From Pomphorhynchus laevis (lineage: Eukaryota; Acanthocephala; Palaeacanthocephala; Echinorhynchida; Pomphorhynchidae): 64,000 bases of DNA. Below the pieces are notes generated by a model. The model was not told the origin of the DNA. It did no database searches and saw only the letters and a program-made list of their open reading frames with translations. The translations under genes were made by a program, and so were the position numbers. The stretch covers positions 103,709 through 167,708 of the forward strand of contig WNNJ02001598.1 in the NCBI GenBank assembly GCA_012934845.2, read 5' to 3'. Below, piece after piece: positions 58,103 through 64,000 of this stretch. How positions within the stretch are numbered: the stretch's first letter is position 1; every line of letters starts with the position of its first letter.

Positions 58103-59330
58103 CTTATACACAAAACACTTATCTTATAATGCAAAATATTTAAACACAAAACCGTTCAAAAAATTTGTTTAACTAAGTTAAGCTGATATTGAAAATAACT
58201 TAAGTTAAGGTGCAAATACTCGTTGAGACAATACAAATCAATGCTCGTCTACTTTACAAAGCAAATACTAATCATTTAAGTAAAATGCAGTCTGAAAGTC
58301 TTTAAGTACATACTTAGCGAATAACAAAATATTTAGCTGAATCATGTCATTCTAAGGTTGTCAATGATTTTAATTTAAGACATATTTTCTTTTGCCAGCC
58401 TCTGCTACTATTTATGTATATATTATTTAATATAAATAAAATATAATGAAATATAATTATAAATGTTAATTTTATAATTATTAAATTATCAAATTTAATG
58501 AAATATACTATTTATGTATTATATATATTTATAACATTTTATATTTATCATTTTAAAATAATATTATAATTTATATAATATTAAATGTTATAATTATTTC
58601 AATATTGTTATTAATATTGTTATTTGTATGAGGTATCGTTTATGCATTTAATTTAAGTTCATGCTTAGTTCTGGTTTAAGTTCTTGTTACATTTGATGTT
58701 ATTGTTTAGATGTATGTGGATGAAAGTGGATTTCTTGATAACGTCTAGGGCAAGATAACCATTATGGTTAAAATAATATAAAACGTGTTACAAAATATAC
58801 GTGATACTGGATTACCAATAACGTGCACATACTTCACGACAGTAAAAAATACAAGGATTTAGTTTTACTTCCTTGTAAAAATAGAAAATAATTTCAGGTG
58901 GGGCTTCATCAATCATTACGGATAAATTACCGCAAAATAAATTGACACCAAGTTACTTACGTCGCCACAAACAAACGTTTTGCATTAAACGTATCTGATA
59001 GACATGAATAATCAGTACTATGACGAGACTATGTGCATCATGAATTGATTAAACACCGACATAATGATTACAATATGTCGGTGTACTAACTAATTCTACA
59101 GAAAAGTGAGCAGGATAACTGATCATATCTATCTAATTTCAATTCACTATTAAAAAGTGAGTTTCATTGTTACTGGTTTACATTAACTTATCTTTTTGAA
59201 TTATACTGAATTGAATTTTAATTTATCATCAATATTATATATTATATATTGCATATATAATTTATAATATAAACATATTCTTTATATATTTGATATATTA
59301 AAAATTTTCGAACAAAAATATTGATTATAT

Positions 59331-60115
59331 ATGAAATATATGTTTCGATACATTGATGATATATGTGTATTTAATTCTAGCAATTTTTATTCAATTAGCG
59401 AAGAAATTTATCCATGTAGCCTCATTCTTAACAAAACAAATATTGATGATAAAGAAGGTGCATATCTAGATATAATAAAAATAATCGAATTATTAGAATC
59501 CTTAAATATTTTAATAAATCAATTATTTAAAGGAAGTGACATTTATATTTAGATAAATAAAATGTGTTTCAATAATAGGTAATAGCATCCCAATTACAGC
59601 TGACTTATTTTTAAGCTTTATAGAATATGAATTTGTTCATAACTGTTTAAACAATAAATATAAATTATATAAAGATATGAAATATATGTTTCGATACATT
59701 GATGATATATGTGTATTTAATTCTAGCAATTTTTATTCAATTAGCGAAGAAATTTATCCATGTAGCCTCATTCTTAACAAAACAAATATTGATGATAAAG
59801 AAGGTGTATATCTAGATACATCGTCTGTTATTTATTAGTCAATTCATAAAAGTTATCTTTTATTTCAAATTTCAATTATTTATTTTAACTTGATATAATT
59901 GTATATTTTTTCTTACTTTTCCCATTGTTTATTTCTCTATAATTTACAATGTCGGAACTATTGCTGATTTTGCTTTTTAAAATCTTATAAAAATTAGTTA
60001 TTATTCATTATTATTTAAATAAATGCTAAATTCTATTTAGAATTATTATTGATTTATAAATATTATAAAATACGTAAACTTGATTAACTGATCTGATTAT
60101 CCGTCAGCAAACTGA
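59331..60115 (+). mobile_element. PLE-like RT fragments and terminal region, in muscleblind intron 1
   Basis: Two copies, 346 bases apart (59331 and 59677), encode MKYMFRYIDDICVFNSSNFY, then SISEEIYPCSLILNKTNID. RYIDD is RT motif C. The second copy is preceded by IPITADLFLSFIEYEFVHN (motif B region) and is followed at once by the family end motif cgtctgttatttattagtca, with an AT-rich tail ending tacgtaaacttgattaactg. So much of the RT ORF is missing between motif C and the end. The family is most like PLE or related YLD-type RTs. Confidence 0.65.
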
Positions 60116-60311
60116 TTTGATTATTGGTTTGAATAGGTCAGAGATTGATTTTAGACGTGGGTAAATAATGGTAATTAATTCAAACAAGTAAATTTTGTCG
60201 TAATAATTCAAAACGATTTCTCAAGAAAACCTCAAATGCTAGATATCAACAAGGAGAGTAAATGTATTGAATTAATTGTTGATTTTATATAAAATTTTAC
60301 AACGAAGAAAT

Positions 60312-60806
60312 AGTTTTATTCCAAAAATTACAATATTTCAACGGCTACTGCTACCATCTCCAGGATAATTGCAAACAGTTTATTGGAAAGCAAAAGCATA
60401 AAGTTTGCATTTATACCAAATACTTAAAATTTGTAAGAAAGAAAAACATCAAATAAAACAAATTTAAAACGTAAAAGATATAGTTGCAAAAAAAAACTTT
60501 TAGATCTATAAAAGAGGAACAATGCCGATAAAATTAGCATATAGAAATAGTATTTTAAAATTTGATTTTACTTATGATTTTTAAATTCAAGTTGTTTTGT
60601 TTTTCAATTCCAATTCCACAATTTCCTTTATTTAGTTTTATTTTTCTACTAATTTTCATTTTCGTTGTTTTCCTTGGTTACCAAATTTGAGTATTTTGTA
60701 TAAATTGCAAACCACAATATTATTTTGTGTTTGAATAAACTGTTTGTCATTTTCTTGAAGATGGTAGTAGGTGCTTTCGAAATATTGTAATTTTTGGAAT
60801 AAAACT
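60312..60806. mobile_element. ~495-bp element with 71-bp inverted ends, in muscleblind intron 1
   Basis: 60312-60382 and 60736-60806 are inverted repeats: agttttattccaaaaatt then acaatatttc are identical, the middle is variable, and caaacagttta is identical. The inside has no ORF. It looks like a non-autonomous inverted-repeat element (MITE-like). Half-copies of the arm lie at 28845 and 38466. Confidence 0.7.
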
Positions 60807-61504
60807 AATTACTTCTATCCTGTAAATTTACAAAAGTATAAGACAAAATAAATGAATAATTTATTAGATAGTACACACTAAATCCAGAATCTCATTCTAT
60901 TTTATGGAAGAATAATATGGAAGGATATATTATTATTCATTTATTTTAACTTGTTTGCATTTAACCTTATGAGACCAACTAGGAACAATACCAGTGAATA
61001 TTGTGTCATGCCATAACCAGAAGAATTATCCATTTATGTTAAATGGATAACATTTAAGATAAATGCTATCACTTAACATAGTTTTTTTTATTATCCATTT
61101 ATGCTCGCATCGGCTTGTTTTTTATAGTTTATTAGTGCACTATGAAATAGTAGCAATGAATTAAATCAACTTGAACATACAAATGTGAATATCTACAAAT
61201 TACATTAAATAAAATCAATATTATATTCGAAAGAGAAATAAATAACGATTAGTAAAATAAAATTATAATTCCAAATTTTCTTAAGCTGTTAACATGTGAA
61301 AGGAATAAAATTGAAAGCATTGAACAAACAGCAAAATTTGCTTAATGCTTTAAATTTTATCTATTCGCGATGTAAGCAGAAGTTGACAAAAATTTGAAAT
61401 TATAATTTCATTTTGATAATAATTATTCTTCCTCTTTTAATATTAAAATTAATTTTAATAGATATATAGAATAAATTTTATTTCTAAAAAGATATTTGAC
61501 TCAC

Positions 61505-61885
61505 CTTTAGATTATCAAAGCATGCAATGACTTTTCCATTGGTAACTTCAACATGATCAGCCGGATGAGCGAACTTGCACTCTTCATCACTTCTAGAACA
61601 CTTTCCACGCTGGAATTCTCTACAAACTTCTAAGGTTAGCCATCGTGAATCTTTACCGTAAATATTCTGTGAGTTAAGTATCATTGACGATTGATGGTTA
61701 AAAACTGTTGGTAGTATGTGATTTGAATGAAAAATAGAAGGGTTTGTCATATTGCCTCCCTTCATATCTACATTAGATGGAATTGAAGCCGAATGAGTAA
61801 TATTGGATCCCCCAGATCCCCTATCAATAACTAAAACCATATTTGTTGGATCTACTATGGATCCAGCGGTAACCGGCACCTGCAT
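61505..61885 (-). CDS. mbl: muscleblind, exon 1: start codon, finger 1 and start of finger 2
   Basis: Encodes 127 residues, ending AAG|GTGAGT, phase 0. An in-frame TAA lies immediately before the ATG, so the start cannot lie upstream in this exon. [19 protein letters not shown] and ECKFAHP give finger 1 (C88, C96, C103, H107); VIACFDNLK begins finger 2 (C122). Muscleblind (MBNL) is a splicing and RNA-localisation regulator that binds YGCY elements. The full model (exons 1-6 without 3b) has about 637 residues. The 78 residues before KDSRWL are much longer than the roughly 10-20 in other family members; M68 is a possible internal start. Confidence 0.93.
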
Positions 61886-62110
61886 TTAATCCGATAATGA
61901 TAAGTATCTTCCTGTGTTATTCAGTTAATAGACTTTAAGGTTTTACTAAGATTATTAGTTATAGTGCACAGTGCTTGATTGAAAATGTAGTTTAGTGTTG
62001 ATTCTTGAAATCATAAGGCTAGTAGCGAGTTGGGTTTCGTGAATGCAGCGCTTAAGATGCAATAGCAGCGGGTAGCGGCAGCAAAAGATGCGTATGCGAG
62101 CAGCCTAGAG
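61886..62110 (-). promoter_or_regulatory. Probable muscleblind 5' UTR / upstream region
   Basis: A GC-richer patch at 62020-62110 (minus: ctgctcgcatacgcatctt, tgctgccgctacccgctg) stands out from AT-rich surroundings directly upstream of the muscleblind ATG. No ORF is likely in it. It may be 5' UTR or core promoter, or the first coding exon may be preceded by a distant non-coding exon. Confidence 0.35.
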
Positions 62111-62114
62111 AAAA

Positions 62115-64000
62115 TAACACCAAATTAAATGACAACTGCATTTTATATGCATTGATATTTTTCTGACCTGCTCTATTCTTTTTATCCCAGTTCTATATTG
62201 AATTGAATTCAAAAGTGACCTTAAAAATCCTATTATTTGTAATTTTTAAGCAGGAATTCTATTTAGGCAATATCCTCTGCGCATATTTAAACAAGAATCT
62301 TATTCTGACACACCTATCAGGTTGCTAATATTACTATAATTTGCCAGCCAATGTTACACCGTTTCGTTTATTTTAAATAATGTTTCCTTCTTTTCTGGTT
62401 TAGTAAAAGAAGGTTGAATGTACCGGTAAAAACTGCGACTTGATGGTGAATCATGTGTGATGATGCACCGTAGAATAAAAAAGGAAAAATAACATGATTT
62501 TCACTGCCGTTAGATTTCATTTTTAATAATATATAAACAATAAATACTAAATGAATCACCAAAGACACACAAACACCGAATACTTGCAAAACACTTCATT
62601 TTCATATGGAAATATAATTAATCGACAATATGTTTATCAACCAAATTGAAGCTGGATGCTTTTATCTGGTCTTAAGAATATTTTGATAATGCTATTTTTA
62701 ATTACATTATTGAAATTAAAATCATATTTTGGAGTAAGAAACTTTGTGTTAATTAAGTGTAAAGGGTTGAGAGGATATTAGTGATCCTCTATAAAAAATG
62801 ACTCATTCAGGTTTAAATTATACAATAAATAAATTGTCAAATAATAAAATATAAATATATAACTAAAAATAATATATATTTTAATCAACATATCATTTTT
62901 TTATTTTTTATATCAATTTATTTTATTAAATTAGAGAATGTTGATAGATGTTAAGGCGTTATAGTTTAAACTCCTCGTTATTAAATAAAAATTACAATTT
63001 TAAAATTTGCCTACTTTTCAGAAGAAAATTCTCAAAAATCAGTTGTTTATCAAATTTATTTATAAATTCAATATAAATCTTTGAAATTTAAAATATAATT
63101 TTAAATTAATTGTCTTACAACTCACGAATAATAGTTACATTAAAAAATAACATAAAATAAGAAAATATTATCCATGATTTCAACTATATTTTTATAAAGT
63201 AATTGAGCGTTTTATAAGATTTTAACAAATTTCTTATTAAGTAATAACAAACATTTTGTTCTTTCTTATTTGATACGTAATATTAATATCAGTAAACATT
63301 ATTAAATAAAGGAAAATTAATTAAAATATCATCAAGCAATATGTATGTGTGCTAGCTGGGACTCATGTTCGATAATTAACTAGCTGGGACTCATGTTCGA
63401 TAATTCAGCCCTAGTATAATATCTGATTGAGTTACTATTTAGCGACTTTAATAGTTAATAAATGTATTATAAATTTAGTTTAACTCAATCTAAAATAGAA
63501 GGCAATGATCTAAATACAAGTATTTAGTTACGACATAGAAACTCGCATACATAACTCAAGTATGCAATTATTTCATTTTACAATTTAAAGAAAATAACTG
63601 GTAACTAAAGGCTGCTGTGTAATAATAATCATGAATATCTAAATGTGTTCATATAAATTTCATTATTTAATAATCATTGACTTCAATGATTATGTATATA
63701 GAAAAATTATATAAATAAATTGTTATTGCGAAAAATCGCTTGCAACTGTGGTCCAGGAGCCAAAGCTGGCTACGATTAATTTTTAATCCATATTTGCTGC
63801 TAAATAACTGGACTTCGATCATCAGCTCCATCAGTCTAATGTATCACTCCGAGACGTTCCTAACCACCCAGCAGTCATCGTCAGTCGGATGAAGTATATA
63901 TATTATGAATAAATTGATAGACAGGACAAAATACGGTGCAGATTGTTGACGTTTCGCCTTACGGCTTTTTCAAATTTTGTTAATTGAATATCATCCATTG
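62115..64000. other. AT-rich stretch upstream of muscleblind
   Basis: No gene supported. 63353-63408 is a tandem pair of a 28-base unit (tagctgggactcatgttcga...). At 63946-63975 the minus strand has aaaaagccgtaaggcgaaac, a small stem-loop plus GAAAC of the type found at ends of PLE-like elements. Confidence 0.4.

Noticed and set aside
62368-62589. Minus-strand ORF with a hydrophobic start upstream of muscleblind
   Set aside because: Hydrophobic translations are expected from AT-rich DNA. No signal of splicing or similarity.

Overview
The window is animal nuclear DNA: very AT-rich, with GT-AG introns, a conserved metazoan splicing regulator (muscleblind), a TGF-beta family ligand and many eukaryotic transposons. 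No rRNA, tRNA, CRISPR or operon structure was seen. Finger 2 of muscleblind has Cx7Cx6Cx3H spacing, which from memory matches Drosophila Mbl rather than the vertebrate Cx7Cx4Cx3H form. That suggests a protostome, perhaps an arthropod, but the species cannot be named from sequence alone.

Layout. 1-12.2 kb is a nest of non-LTR retrotransposons: a young LINE with two open ORFs cut by the window edge (1-3.3 kb), an old degraded copy of the same family (7.9-11.5 kb), and a 5'-truncated copy between 78-bp direct repeats (11.6-12.2 kb). Remnants of at least three other LINE groups lie among them. Two short exons at 5.8-6.1 kb, and probably a third at 16.56 kb, encode part of an unrecognised membrane protein on the + strand. 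13.5-14.8 kb holds Penelope-like (PLE-like) fragments. 17-21.3 kb holds remnants of hAT, RTE-like and MULE transposons. 22.4-26.3 kb holds a single-exon TGF-beta-like gene between two ~520-bp, ~99% identical direct repeats. 29.7-30.5 kb is an internally deleted hAT with 8-bp target duplications.

31-42.7 kb is a second transposon nest. PLE-like fragments are interrupted by the left end of a CACTA-like DNA transposon, which is itself split by an R2-like LINE with a restriction-like endonuclease. A longer second CACTA-like copy follows and carries a decayed gene of a family I recall only as 'uncharacterized' in arthropods. Then comes an old endonuclease-type LINE.

45.5-61.9 kb is occupied by muscleblind on the - strand. 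Six phase-0 coding exons can be joined into a protein of about 637 residues with two zinc-finger pairs, a bipartite nuclear signal and a terminal exon without an ATG. A further in-phase 84-codon cassette exon is predicted. Its introns contain a 73-bp-arm hairpin, a terminal-inverted-repeat element and a PLE reverse-transcriptase fragment.

The host genes do not look functionally linked. Muscleblind is a nuclear and cytoplasmic RNA-binding splicing factor, the TGF-beta protein would be secreted, and the + strand exons would be in a membrane. The most unusual material is the CACTA-like element with its gene family, the repeated RNA-like pseudoknot at PLE termini, and the structure of the muscleblind locus.
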